64,000 nt of DNA. Origin: Bombyx mori. Taxonomy: Eukaryota > Arthropoda > Insecta > Lepidoptera > Bombycidae. This document shows, one piece after another, positions 11,201 through 23,500 of the stretch. The notes under the pieces are model-generated. The model had not been told where the DNA came from. It was given only the letters and a program-made list of their open reading frames with translations, and searched no databases. How positions within the stretch are numbered: the stretch's first letter is position 1; each line of letters opens with the position of its first letter. The position numbers and the translations under genes were made by a program. The stretch lies in the NCBI RefSeq assembly GCF_030269925.1, contig NC_085109.1:4092001-4156000 (forward strand). Direction: 5' to 3'.

Positions 11201-13190
11201 TGAGAAGCACCATACCAGCTTCCAAAATAAAACGACGCATCAAAATCATGGGAACCACTTTTTTGGGATCGGTTGAAAAATCAATAAAATACGGAAATGT
11301 GTCTATCTGACGGTCAACTTCACGTTCAGTGGTTAGCAGGGAACGAAGACATGGTGTCATTCATCTCAAAACACAAGGTCGAATACTGAAGTTCTATTGT
11401 CTACTCAAATTGTATCGGCTAGTCTGTCCCTGCGTCCTCCTCACAAATAGGCTGGATGGTTGTTCCCTCGCTTACCCAACACACCAGATAATATTAAACT
11501 ATGAATCTTTCTTTGGACCTTCTCCTTACGTCGTATTCCTCAACGATCGGGCACCTTTCTGTATCACTTTCTCTCGCACGATTGTTGGGTCGCCCAAAAA
11601 CCTCACTCTTGCTAATACTGAATCCATGTAGAGATTTTCATGGGAATGTAATAGCGGTGGGTTCCCACGTCCTTCCGCGTCAGACTTTTAGAGGATATTT
11701 AGATCTTCACGTTTACTGGTTGTCGCCTCGGGACGCCAACATTGCGTAAGGATGTCAGGTTAATCATCGCTGCCCGATATTCGACGTTGATTATTCTTTA
11801 GACCAACATCCGAATAATTCAATAATGTGCACAAGATTGTATCAGATCAATCCTTGTTGTTGATTAGTATTTTCTTCGGTTTTCATGAGTCGTAGACATA
11901 ATTACAAGACTCTTACGTCTTAATCTTGCGTTATTTCAATAAAAATAAACTGTAAAATTGGTTTTAATTAATAGTCGATATGTTATTTTTTTTATCAACC
12001 ACGAGTTTGTTAATGGTCGATTTTTACTATCTTGCACAGGACAACATACAATATTTACATACTAGTATTACACATATTAGTATTTAAAATAAACAAAAAC
12101 TATTAGTTACCTTTTATTTCAATGAAATCGAAGGGTGACAGGCTATTTGATATAAGGGCTATTTCAGTTAATACGCTACATTTATCTTTGTAATTAAAGG
12201 TGCGTTTTATTTGGTATAAGCGTCAACAGTTCGACGTTTTGAATTGAACTTCAACTACTGGTGGTAGGACCTCTTGTGAGTCCGCACGGGTAGGGACCAC
12301 CACCCCGCCTATTTCCGCCGTGAAGCAGTAATGCGTTTCGGTTCGAAGGGTGGAGTAGCCGTTGTACCTAACTATACTGAGACCTTAGAACTTATATCTC
12401 GAGGTGGGTGGCGCATTTACGTTGTAGATGTCTATGGGCTCCAGTAACCACTTAACACCAGGTGGGCTGTGAGCTCGTCCATCCATCTAAGCAATAAAAT
12501 AAAAAAAGTTCGATGTTTTGAATTGAGCTTCAACTAAGTTTACTCCATTCAAATAGCCGAAGAACTTTTTTGCTATGATATTAATTAGAGATGAAACGGA
12601 TAGTGGTTTGGCCGGATAACGGATACCGAATATTCGGCAAGCTGCGAGGTCGAGGCGAAAAGTTATCCATAGCCTATTGTGGTATTAATTGCCTTTTGTA
12701 TAACCATGAGATTTTCTTAAATTTTACTATTCGAAACCCGGCCGGATAGTGATTTACTATCCGGTATCCGGCCATATAGTGAACACATGGCCGGATAGGC
12801 CGGATACCGGATAGTTACCGGATATCCGTTTCATCTCTAATATTTATTCCAAATTTTAAACTTTTTAAAGGGCTCTCCTGTAAAGTTGCATAAATGACGC
12901 TTAAACCAAATAGCCTTTCACCGCTCGAAATGATTTAAATTTTATTGGTATATAATGTTAGATGTACGTGCAATTGATCGCAATCTTACTTGATTAGGAT
13001 CCGGCTCTTGTTCATCCCAGTTGTGCGTGAGATGTTTGGCAATGTCTAATTTCTTGAACGGCTTATGTACAACGGAGGGACGTATTCTGTGAGTAATAAA
13101 AACAAATACTGAAAATCATCTCTCTGTGTCTCATGCCTATTTTGACATGAACTTTTTTTGTATTAATAATACACAAAGAATACAGTAAAG

Positions 13191-13225
<35 letters not shown>

Positions 13226-14907
13226 ACCTCTCTCTCGCAAATAATATTTACACGGGAACTGTTTCTAGTTTAAAAAAAATACGGACCGTGAAAATATATT
13301 TTAAGCTGGATAATTTATAGACTTCATTGCTTAACCGGTTGAACGAGCTCACGGTCCACCTGATGTTAAGCGCTTACCGGAGCCCATAGACATCTACGAC
13401 GTAAATGCGCTACCCACCTTGAGATATAAGTTCTAAGGTCTCAAGTATAGTTACAACGGTGCCCTACCCTTCAAACCGAAACGCATTGCTTCTTCGCGGC
13501 AGAAATAGGCAGGGTGGTGGTACCTACCCGCGCGGACTCACAAGAGGTCATACCGCCAGTAAAAAGGTATCACAAATGGGCGTCGATTGGCTTCTATAAC
13601 TGGCTGCTCAAATATTTCGGTTGCCGCAGCCAGGCTGCCTAGTGCGCAGTGAGTCTTATACGTACGAGTCTAGTCTACGACGTCTCCAAAATTATAATAT
13701 AAACTTTCTTTAAATCAACTTTATTCACTTACCTATACAACCAGGATCTTTTGTTCTCGTGCCTTGGAGCGGTGAAAGCTGTACCTGATAATTGTTCGGC
13801 ATAGAGACCATAGGGGCATTTCTGTGGGCTGTTCTGACCGATCGGAAGCGATCCCGGCTTCCGCGGGTCCTCTGAAGAAAACTCCGAACCAAAGCCCGAT
13901 AGATACTGTTCATAATGACGTTTTTAATGTTAATAAATTTTTCCAACAATGTTAGTAACATTCTTAGTTTTATAAAGGGCGTATTTTAGAACGATTTCCG
14001 AAAATTTAGGCAGGTGGTATTGGCATATTCCTTTGCTTATAGAATCACAAAACAAAAAAGGATTTTTGAAGTTATACTTCTTTAAGCGCGTTATGAAAAA
14101 TTGATGAGAGTGAAATTTTACGATGCGCCCGCACCGTGACACAAAATTAACAGAATGAAGTTGCCCACTAAATCGCTCATTACAATGCGACCGACGTAAC
14201 TTGGCGAGTCTGAATATAGCCGCAGGTGAACTTTCCGAACCGTACAGAGAATTACCGAATTTATACGATGTCAAGAAAAGGGATGTCCAATATGCGTGTT
14301 TGAGGATGTTGTTTACCTAATCGATTTTTTTTCAAATTGATTAAAATGTCAATAAAAAAAAGAAATAAATTTAATAAAAATAAAGTATAACTTCTTACGC
14401 ACGTACATAAGTACACGCACCCTTTGTTTCGTTGATTAAAAAAACGATAAAGTCTATCGTTAATCGTCTTCGACTTTCGAAAACGAGTGTAATACATTCT
14501 AATCAAATACCTACTACATACAGTACATTTTTCCATTATTTGAATAAAATATGTCATATTGCGAGCATATGTGATATGATATTAGATATAACAAAATGTC
14601 AATTCTGTTTTTTTTAAATCTATTTGTAAGTACCATTTCCTTTACTGTATAAGGCTTGGGGACAGTCTTCAACAGTAGAGAGTTGTTCGACTGCGCCGCT
14701 AACATTACCGATGTCCTTGAGTGATGGTAACTACTTAACATCAGGTACGGGCTCAAAAGCACAAATATAACAAATTGCGCATTTAAAAAAACGTTTTTGT
14801 GCGCGGCAATGAAATGCATTTATGGCATACATATACAACACAATTTTAGCGGGAAATAACAAAAATATAACCAAGATAAAATCTTTACCTACCTTTAATT
14901 CGGTCAT
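8300..14907 (-). CDS. HGD: Homogentisate 1,2-dioxygenase, 5' seven exons (partial)
   Basis: HGD opens the ring of homogentisate to maleylacetoacetate in tyrosine catabolism in the cytosol. Exons in order: 14893-14907, 13733-13905, 12990-13086, 10688-10868, 9943-10063, 8807-8937, 8300-8454. All junctions are GT-AG and phases agree, giving 291 codons. Exon 1 encodes only MTELK and splices to YLSGFG, matching the family start. Diagnostic stretches are [53 protein letters not shown] and VVAWHGNY. The last exon ends at the conserved DH (His about 290, probably the catalytic His292 of human HGD). The family is about 445 residues; the final ~150, with the iron ligands, are absent from 1-8299 and presumably lie outside the window. 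The last donor is a good GTAAGT. Confidence 0.93.
9125..9633 (-). repeat. tRNA-derived SINE (minus), split by MITE
   Basis: The right end (about 9550-9633) reads on the minus strand as a tRNA-like head with a B-box-like GGTTCAATTC. The body resumes left of the MITE at 9125-9179. The same SINE, uninterrupted, is at 54432-54668. Confidence 0.6.
9180..9442. mobile_element. hAT-type MITE, 263 bp
   Basis: Terminal inverted repeats CAAGGGCGGATCCAG and CAATGGCGGATCCAG (14 of 15 match) with a perfect 8-bp target duplication GTTATGGA (9172-9179, 9443-9450). An 8-bp duplication and CA-starting ends are typical of hAT elements. No coding capacity. Confidence 0.8.
9655..9930 (-). repeat. Helitron-like non-autonomous repeat
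   Basis: Reverse-orientation counterpart of 25757-26053. It shares 'gacccggcagacttcgtagtgcc', the 'gtcccccgtcggacgg' block and the 'aattgctgttcgttagtc' end. The class assignment is tentative. Confidence 0.45.
10395..10650 (-). mobile_element. RTE-like LINE reverse-transcriptase C-terminal fragment
   Basis: The minus strand, allowing frame breaks, encodes '[11 protein letters not shown]' and '[10 protein letters not shown]', hallmarks of the C-terminal end of RTE-clade LINE polymerases in Lepidoptera. It lies in HGD intron 4 and has no intact frame. Confidence 0.7.
10869..12249. other. HGD intron 3, left part
   Basis: AT-rich intron. The segment at about 11320-11760 is less AT-rich and may be an old repeat, but no protein or named repeat was recognised. 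Confidence 0.4.
12250..12507 (+). repeat. Bm1 SINE, 5'-truncated
   Basis: Begins 'actggtggtaggacctcttg' and ends 'ccatctaagcaataaaat'. It carries the full Bm1 body without the tRNA-like head and lies in HGD intron 3. Confidence 0.85.
12586..12839. mobile_element. hAT-like MITE with internal CCGGATA iterations
   Basis: A 254-bp element with ends TAGAGATGAAACGGATA and its complement, flanked by near-identical 8-bp direct repeats (ATATTAAT / ATATTTAT). The interior repeats CCGGATA and its variants many times in both halves. Non-coding. Confidence 0.7.
13194..13225. repeat. (CT)n microsatellite
   Basis: An uninterrupted run of CT dinucleotides in HGD intron 2, about 15 repeats. Confidence 0.95.
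13333..13562 (-). repeat. Bm1 SINE, 5'-truncated
   Basis: Reverse-complement Bm1 body from 'gaacgagctcacggtccacc' to 'cataccgccagt', somewhat diverged. Lies in HGD intron 2. Confidence 0.85.
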
Positions 14908-16145
14908 TTTGTCACATAAACGATTACAAGTTTTCACTGATGCCGAGACGGCGAGATACTGGGCGTTCTGATTCCGAGATGTTTACGTCTTTACGACAAT
15001 ACCGGACCGCTATGCTAATCGAACTGGTTTGTTTATTATAAGATACAGATATATCGAAAAACAAAATGACATTCATAGAGCTGATATCCGAGCTCAGGTA
15101 CCTACAAACAAGATAAAGAACACAGCTTACCAAACCGTTCACTGCAAATATTTTGTACAATTTATTATTACTGTATATTAAAAGATCTGATGTAATATTT
15201 GGATCTTGAGGAAGCTAGGTCAAATACTTTTACAACGAATTGAATATGTTTCTAATTTTTATTTTTATTTCATTAACTCAAAGTGTACTTATAAATGATT
15301 TTAGAGAAAGCGTCACGTTTTCTTCTATATTTATGAACAGTTAAGCGAATTTCAATTAATAGGAGTCTCATTCATGTGCTCAATGTACAATATAAAATGA
15401 ATGTGCAAAAAAACATTAATTAAATTAACTTAGACGCCCTGGTATCTGGTATAGAATGCGACTGTTTAGATTTGCTGCATCTTTTGACTACGTTCATCGC
15501 TTAGTGTTGATCACATTATCTGTTTATCAGATCAGAAAAAAACCTCAAGACTTTATCTAAACATTACATTATCTCGTTTATTTTGTCATTGATAACAAAA
15601 ATGAAAATATAATAATGTTGACAACACTAAAGCACGTTACATTAAAACAAAAAAAAAAAAAAAAAAATTCTTAAATAAAAAAAATACAAGAAAACAAACA
15701 ACAAAAACCCCGACTGCATCATGCAAAATAGTAACAATATGCTACAAACAAGATCTATAAAATCTATTGTGTGCTAGATTACAATATTTTATAATTTAAA
15801 ATTACAATATTTTATACAGCAGAAATGTTAGTAATGGTAAATGGTACAGATTTTTTTTTAAAATTGATTACCAAGAATGGTGAATAGACGTCACAACATG
15901 AATGTTGTAACCCACGTTGAGATATGAGGTCGACTGTATTGCTATAAACTAATTACACCTCAAATGCTCTCTGAAGAGTTATACTCTACAGGGTGTAAAA
16001 GAATAAGAATAAAATAATACTAAACAGTCGGCTGAAACTCTAAAGGTAAAGGAGGCCGGCAGACCAACGAGTACCCAGGGCTTCTTATCAGCAAGGTATG
16101 TTAGACAGCTTGGGGTATTTTATTACAAATTTAGCATTGTTTAAC
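14908..16145. other. Region upstream of HGD, no gene seen
   Basis: AT-rich sequence 5' of the HGD start codon, including a poly(A) stretch at about 15648-15668. It should hold the HGD promoter and 5' UTR, but no core element can be called with confidence. Confidence 0.5.
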
Positions 16146-16147
16146 GT

Positions 16148-16270
16148 CCGTCTGGTGTAGTGGTAAGTGACATAGTCACTACACTAGGGGGTCGCGGGTT
16201 CGAATCCCGCCAAGGGAAGATATTTGTATTATAAAAATATAAATGTCTTTTCCAGGGTTATGGATGTATA
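16148..16270 (+). repeat. tRNA-derived SINE fragment
   Basis: Starts 'tccgtctggtgtagtggtaa' (A-box-like) and has a perfect B box GGTTCGAATCC at about 16198. The cloverleaf cannot be closed with a proper acceptor stem, and the tail 'tatttgtattataaaaat' fits lepidopteran tRNA-like SINEs. It is therefore not called as a tRNA gene. Confidence 0.65.
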
Positions 16271-16284
16271 TTAAATATATGTTT

Positions 16285-16590
16285 TTTTTTTTTTTATTTT
16301 TTTTATTGCTTAGATGGGTGGACGAACTCACAGCCCACCTGGTGTTAAGTGGTTACTGGAGCCCATAGACATCTACAACGTAAATGCGCCACCCACCTTG
16401 AGATATAAGTTCTAAGGTCTCAGTATAGTGACAACGGCTACCCCACCCTTCGAACCGAAACGCATTACTGCTTCACGGCGGAAATAGGCGGGGTGGTGGT
16501 ACCTACCCGTGCGGACTCCCAAGAGGTCCTACCACCAGTGATTACGCAAATTATAATTTTGCGGGTTTGATTTTTATTACACGATGTATG
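16285..16590 (-). repeat. Bm1 SINE, most of body
   Basis: Reverse-orientation Bm1 from its poly(A) side ('tttattgcttagatgggtgg') through 'accaccagtgattacgc' and into the 'gcgggtttgatttttattac' segment. The head is missing. Confidence 0.85.
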
Positions 16591-16737
16591 TGTAAAATAA
16601 AAATCTTACATTTATTTCCGATATCTGGTACCTGTAACACAAGTTCTTTACGAACTTATCACGGGACCAGTTAACGTGGCGTGATTGTTAGTAAAATATT
16701 TATATTATTTATATTGGTAAATTGTTTTTTTTAAATT

Positions 16738-17190
16738 ATATTGGAAGACGTCGTGGCCCAAAGGATAAGACGTCCGGTGCATTTGTATCTAGCGATGCAC
16801 CGTGGTTCTAATCCCGCAGGCGGGTAAGTACCAATTTTGCTAATAAAATACGTACTTAACAAATGTTCACGATTGATTTCCACGGTGAAGGAATAACATC
16901 GTGTAATAAAAATCAAACCCACAAAATTATAATTTGCGTAATTACAGGTGAAAGGACTTATTGTGAGTCCGCACGGATAAGTACCACCACACTGCCTATT
17001 TCTGCCGTGAAGCAGTAATGCGTTTCGGTTTGAAGGGTGGGGCAGCCGTTGTAACTATAATGAGACCTTAGAACTTATATCTCAAGGTGGGTGGCGTATT
17101 TACGTTATAGAGGTATATGGGCTCTAGTAACCACTTTACACCAGGTGGACTGTGAGCTCGTCCACCCATCTAAGCAATAAAAAAACATTA
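16738..17190 (+). repeat. Full-length Bm1 SINE
   Basis: Complete element: the tRNA-like head starts 'ggaagacgtcgtggcccaaa', and the B-box-like 'ggttctaatcc' at about 16804 carries one change. The middle is 'acatcgtgtaataaaaatca', followed by the conserved body and tail 'catctaagcaataaaaaa'. About 450 bp, the usual Bm1 length. Confidence 0.9.
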
Positions 17191-18437
17191 TGCATCTGTG
17201 AGATATGTTTACATATCAATATATAGCATAAGCAAGTATATAGCATAAACATTATGGTAATGAAACAACTGGCTCCGTTCGTTCGAGAAAATCCTTTAAA
17301 ATCTCGTTCCATTAAACCGGTCTTAATTGTAGGAATGTTCGTAAACAGAATTGCACAATATTTGTAAAAAAAACAAAGAACAATGTTTTGCATGTTGCGC
17401 TAGAATTTACTAGAAAATTTTAGAATTGCTTTTCTCTCCTTAATGCTCCGAAAGTACCGTATGGTAATGTTCCGAATGAGGTGCCTGCAGTGTCTTTATT
17501 GTGTCATTAGGATAATTTTATACAAAGAGAATATTATTATCTGAAATACGAGCAGGCGAGATTATCATTGAGATTGTGTCCCACAAGCACATTAAAATTA
17601 TCTTCATAAACGTCATGATGATGAAAATTTCATCGAACGGGCGATAATATATGCGAAGACCTTAAGTCAATTAGAAGTCAGTAGTGAGTTTATTGACGCT
17701 AAGGATGAATATTCTTTCTTGATTTTCGAGTCTGCTTAGTGAGAGCAACTATTAAAAGCCCTAATTGCGCACTAGATAACATTTAGTTTACTAAAATTTT
17801 GCGTGTTTCTGTCAGTGTGCTATTAGCTCCAATAGTAAGACAGCTGTAAGAAAGAAATTGAGACTTCAAGCTTATCTCGGATTGGGCTGCAGAATTCACA
17901 TTGTGGTATCTGTATGTGGGCCAGGGTAGGCACCTAATACATAATATGTAGTTACAGTCTGAGTTTCCTTATCTTTGTCAATAAGTATAGGTCTACTGCA
18001 TATACTGTTTTGTCTTTTTGGGCCATAGATAAGTAGTTAAAACAAACCATTTCCGAATCAGGAATAAATTGCGACCCTAGTTACGTAATTGTTAACTAAA
18101 TCGATATCTCTATATGACAATAAATAGAAAAACAGTTAAGGAACAGTTACTGCTGTTTATCAGTCAATTTCATTCTTTTTTTTTTGGTAGCTTTTGACGG
18201 GGTTTGTCAATAAAAAATAGCTAATATAAATTATTTTATTTTGTAAAATATCAAGAACAATAAAGAAAACATGTAAGTAATGCATATGTTTCTAAATCTT
18301 TAGGTGTGGTTATGGACTTAATATGGCCTAATTCTGTCCATTGAGTAAACTCTGATGCTAGGGAGTAAGAGAATCCCGTGCGAGTAGGCTTCCAACATCT
18401 TGCTTATTGCGGTCGCGAAGCAGTTTCGGCTGGAAGC
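17191..18437. other. Intergenic, nothing recognised
   Basis: AT-rich sequence without a convincing open frame, RNA gene or known repeat. Confidence 0.5.
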
Positions 18438-18569
18438 ATTTTTTTTATTGCTTAGATGGGTGGACGAGCTCACAGCCCACCTGGTGTTATGTGGTTACTG
18501 GAGCTCATAGATATTTACAACGTAAATGCGCCACCCACCTTTGAGATATAAGTTCTAAGGTATAATATA

Positions 18570-19876
18570 CCTAGTCAGGTCATAAATTCTGTCACATGTT
18601 TAATGTAAAATAATTGAAACAAGTTTATTCATTATGTAACCATTCATATACCAAAATGAACTTAACAAAACATAGATTCTTATGACACTAAAGTTTATTC
18701 AAAATGACCTCCGTGATTTTGAATACAGGCCTTCAATCTGCGCGGCCAGTCGTCTATCGCAGCACGAACGAGGTCCATATCAATATCGGCGGCTGCCTTA
18801 ATCAAGGATGTCTTGAGTGACTCCAAATTGGGATGAGGCTTTGAGCACGCCTTTTCCTCCAAGTGTTGCCATATCTTGTAATCTAACGGATTCAAATCTG
18901 GACTGGAGGAGGGCCAGTCTTCGTGCCGGATGAAGTCGATTTCACGCGCCGACAGCCAGTCTTGTGTGCTCTTCGCTCTATGAGCTGGCGCCGAATCTTG
19001 TTAGAATACCCAGTGCCTGTTATTGAACATGGTATGAGAAACAGGTTCCACAAGGTTCGTCAGGACTGTATTTTGATAGACAACTGCATTCGTTTTTACA
19101 CCTTTCTCACAAAAATGTACCTCTGTTAAGCCCCAATAAGAAACTCCCAACCATACCATGAGCGAGGATGGAAAATGACCTTGTTGGACACGCGGAATAC
19201 GGTTGCTCGCTTCTTCACTACTGTGTGCGTACACCTTATCATTTTGTTTGTTGTAGCTCTCTTCTACGGTAAAAATTTTTTCATCCGAAAAAAGAATTTC
19301 CCGATATTTTTTTCCCGCGTACCGCTTCAACAAAGCGCGGCATCTCTTCAGTCTCAGGTCCATTAGACGAGCATTCAAACGATGTCCTGTTTTTCTTCGA
19401 TATGCCCGAAGCCCTAAGTCTTCATTTAACACCCTTTTCACCGTGGTTCTGCTTAACCCCATCTGAAGGGCCAACAGTTTCTGCTTACGTTTGGGATTTC
19501 TTTGAATTCGCGCCTTCACAGCTTTTATCACTGCTGGAGTCCTAACAGACCGAGGGCGACCACTTCTTGACCTGTCATCTACACTAGAGTCTTCATTGTA
19601 TCGTTTGATGGTACGATAACCGAATCTTTTGGTTATATTCAAATTTTTCAGTATGTTAAAAATTTGAATTGGCGCGTAACCGCAACGATGCAACGCAATA
19701 ACTGCAACACGGTCTTCTGTAAGCGTCCACTCCATATTTGAAAATGAGTAAAATTCTAAAAGTATACATTTTTATTTTCATGAACAATTCGAAATTCGAA
19801 TTCAATAAACTTTTTTGTGGCCAGCATTCTAAAAGAAAAGCTTTTACTGTGTGACAATACTTATGACCTGACTAGG
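18570..19876 (-). mobile_element. DD37D Tc1/mariner element, copy B
   Basis: A 1307-bp copy with both terminal repeats ('cctagtcaggtcataa' and complement) and TA duplications, inserted in Bm1. The transposase is broken by one nonsense codon. Confidence 0.9.
18695..19735 (-). pseudogene. DD37D transposase with single nonsense codon
   Basis: Otherwise collinear with the 346-codon frame of copy A. At codon 245 a CAA has become TAA (19003-19001), two residues before the second catalytic Asp. No other disruption is visible, so decay is recent. Confidence 0.9.
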
Positions 19877-19969
19877 TAGTTACAACGGCTGCCCCACCTT
19901 TCAAACCGAAACGCATTACTGCTTCACGGCAGAAATAGGCAGGGTGGTGGTACCTACCCGTGCGGACTG

Positions 19970-20570
19970 AGGGAGAAATTTAAAGAAATTAAAGTTCTCA
20001 CTGCCATCCCAGTACATTTTTGAAAATTTGATGTATGTTCGTAAACATATTGAGGAGTTTCCTAAACAGTCGGACATACATAATAGAAATACTAGGAACA
20101 AACACAAGCTTGTTGTGCCGATGAGTAGGTTACATAAGATACGAAATTCATTCGGGTGTTTGTCTGTGCGCCTGTACAACAAAATCCCACAAGATGTTCA
20201 GAACCTACATATACATAGGTTTAAGAAAACCATTAAAGAACATCTGTGCAATAAAGCTTACTATAAAGTCAATGATTATCTAGAAGATTGCACAAAGTGG
20301 GAATGAGTTGCTCGCTCCAGGCATTTCAATATTGTAGTAATTGTTACGTTATATTACTCATTGTAAAAAATACATATTTAAAAAAAATCGAATATTAAAA
20401 AATAAATAAATAATAATTTCATATGTAAAAAAAAAAGACATGCCCGCTGAGTTTCTTGCCAATTCTTCTCAGGACGGAGGCTAGTTCTTGTGAATTGGCG
20501 GTAGTTTTTTTTGACGTTCAACAAGTATGTACTTTCATTTATGTTGAATAAAAATTTTTGATTTGATTTG
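19970..20570 (+). mobile_element. Jockey-like LINE 3' end
   Basis: The plus strand encodes the C-terminal end of a reverse-transcriptase protein: IFENLMYVRKHIEEFP, then RNKHKLVVPMSRL, then VRLYNKIPQDVQ, ending with a stop at about 20304-20306. A 3' UTR with the 'cccgctgagtttcttgcc' block follows. GGACT repeats on both sides (end of 19969; about 20570) look like the target duplication within Bm1. Confidence 0.8.
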
Positions 20571-20598
20571 GACTCACAAGTGATCCTACCACCAGTTA

Positions 20599-23500
20599 TC
20601 TATCATATACGGCATATACGCCATATTTAATTTATTTTTCTACGATTCTTGTCCTCTGATGGTCCAACCTTGGACAGGTTGCTCTTAGAGATGCAATCAC
20701 CCATTATACTTTTTCCATTTAATGTTTTTCCTATTTTTGTTATTAAATTGATGTATGAAAGATCATATTCTCTATCTCGCTCTCGCTCTGTCTTCATCTG
20801 CAATTATTCCATCGCTTACTCACAAATACTTATTACTATTACTTTTATTTCCTTAAAAAATTTAAAATAAAAAAACAACAGCTTTTACTATTTATTTATT
20901 TTTCTTTATGTGAACAATATAATGAAGCATAATTCAATATATCCTAACTATATTTTGAGAACAATATCTTTAATCTTGGCCATACATATTTAAGCCAACA
21001 TTTACATAAATCGGGAGTATTTAAATGTAAAACCTACAATGTTGATACTGTAGCAAAACATAACTTTTCAGACGTGGGTCATTGGATAATAATCCTTAAG
21101 GTTTGCGAATAAGGGTTATAAATTCCATCATTAACGCTTCAGAGTATGAATAAGATTCTGTGATATTATTATGCTACATATTAATAAAGGAAGACATTGA
21201 AGATACATATTATTTTCTTTTGATTAACAATACATATACTAATAAATATCGAATATTTTTTTATTATTTATTTATTATGAGTGATAAATAAACAAATTAG
21301 AGATACAATTTGAAAATAATAAAAACGTTCAACTCATGTCTTGTATTCAATTCATAATATATACTTTACAAGTGTTTGCTTGTGTTTAATTAATATATTT
21401 TTTTAATTATTGCGTAAATTGGGAAGCTAGTTGACGCATGACGGCTACCTAGTGAAAAGTAATTACTGGAGCCAATAGGCGTGAATACGTGAAGTCTCAA
21501 TTGTACTTACTGTATTCAAACTAACTATCTTGAACTTAATGTTGCCATTGTTATATTCTTTTTTTGAACAACGTGTTAAAATTATTCTTTGCCCAATTCG
21601 AATCGTTTTTTTACTTCAAAAGCACGCGAATACGCGATCTAGTTGAAGGCGAGTGGTTGCCGGAACTCATTGACATGTCAATATCAGGTATACAGCAAAA
21701 CCTTTGTCTATATTCGTCTTCTATGAATTCATCGTTCGTTCAATACAATTGAAACATTTTTGAGAGCTCTGTAAGGTTTTCGGCATAGTACTAAAAACCC
21801 ACCACACAGTATTTTTATTACCAAAGACATGGTTTCCTATTACCTGTTGAATGATTAATAAAAACATGCATTATATTTATAGGATATGAGTGCGAACAGA
21901 CAGAGTTATAAGAATCTTGAAATATTAATCAACAATCCACATCTGAAAAAATTATATGAAATACAATATTGGATGGATAATCATGTGTAAGGTTAAATAG
22001 GCATCGAATCTAAAACAGATCTATGTATTTAATGCGAATACAAACATTAATTATTGTTCTTATCTAATACTTCGTAATATCTAACAGCGTGATGCATGAG
22101 ACAACAAGAAAAATATAACTTAACAACAATACGTCATAGCCAATTAAATACGTTTTTGGTCTTTGGGAAAATAATCGCAAAATGTTGCCAGTTTCTTACA
22201 GAAAAAAAGTTTTAATGTCAGAAAGCTAATAAAGTACGTGACATTTTATGAATGATTCCAATTAGAGATCAATGTTCGGAAATTATTTTATTAAGTTCTT
22301 AATTGCGGCCTAATTTCGTTTGATAGCGATTCAGATAATAACAAGTTAGGTCACTCACAGTCAGATAATAATATTCATCACAATTTAGTAAGAATGTTTA
22401 TCCACTGTATGAATTTGTCATAAAATTTCATCTCGTTATTTGTGTATTATTGAAAAAAAATTGAACGAGATAAAATTTTAAGAACACATTTTCACTGATT
22501 GCTAACTGCAAAGACCCAAAAATAATATTCTAAACTAGTTTTTTTTATTTATTATGCCTAATAAACAACAAACTTAATAGCTACAAACAAATCACAGATA
22601 GTAAATCATAGTAAAGGCGCAAAATTTTATCGATTGCAAGCGCGTGATCTAAATTATCGATGTATAGAGAAAAAAAATCGATTTTAATATTTAACAAAAG
22701 CGTTTATCATTAAAAAAAAAACTTACATTTAAATTATTGAAAATTTGCTAAATTTGATTGTAATCATAATGAATAAATTAATTGAATGGAATTATGCAAT
22801 TACATTTCATCACTGAGATACAAACTACTCTAAATATACATTAATATCACACGACCTCAGTACATTGGCCTATATATATACAAATACAAATACAAACAGA
22901 TATTGTAATTCGATATAATTTATTTGGTAACGAAACGAGACAACCATATTCATTTAAATCATATACAAAATAATTTGTGACATTTAAAAAAATATAATCA
23001 AGAAACTATACGATTGAATAGACAATAGACTTAGACAATAAATATATCCAACAAACAAGACTCCACAAAATTTTATTCGAAATAATGATTTTTTTTTTCC
23101 TTTTTAAAAACAAAACCATTAAAATTAGCTTTAAAACAATAAAGCCACTCAAGGTTCACAAAAAAAAAAAAACAAAGCCAAAAACACCTCTTTTCGCGTA
23201 CAAAACTACCTATCTACGTTGAAGTCGGCCACGGCAGCCTTATTCTATGAAACTTGCGAAACGATATGCTTAATCTCATCGATTTTATTCATTTCGAAGT
23301 GATATTGACACTCGTTTAACCAAGTTTCAGAATAGTGCGTTTCTTTACTTACGGACACACCGAGCGAAGGCTTCCAGAATCTTCTCTCAATAGTAACTAA
23401 CTTTTACATCTACAAAGTTATGAAAAAAAAAATGTTTTTTTTTTCTATTTGATTACATGTCATCATAATACTATAATACACTCCATTATGATTACTAAAT

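Larger units (their letters stand above)
18438..20598 (-). repeat. Bm1 SINE split by two insertions
   Basis: Bm1 segments at 18438-18567, 19877-19969 and 20571-20598 join into one reverse-orientation SINE. The first gap is a DD37D transposon, the second a LINE end. Confidence 0.85.

Noticed and set aside
11329..11749. Overlapping plus-strand open frames in HGD intron 3
   Set aside because: No domain recognised and no splice context. Probably an old repeat.
16148..16220. Possible tRNA gene with perfect B box
   Set aside because: The acceptor stem does not close properly and a SINE-type tail follows. Treated as a tRNA-derived SINE.
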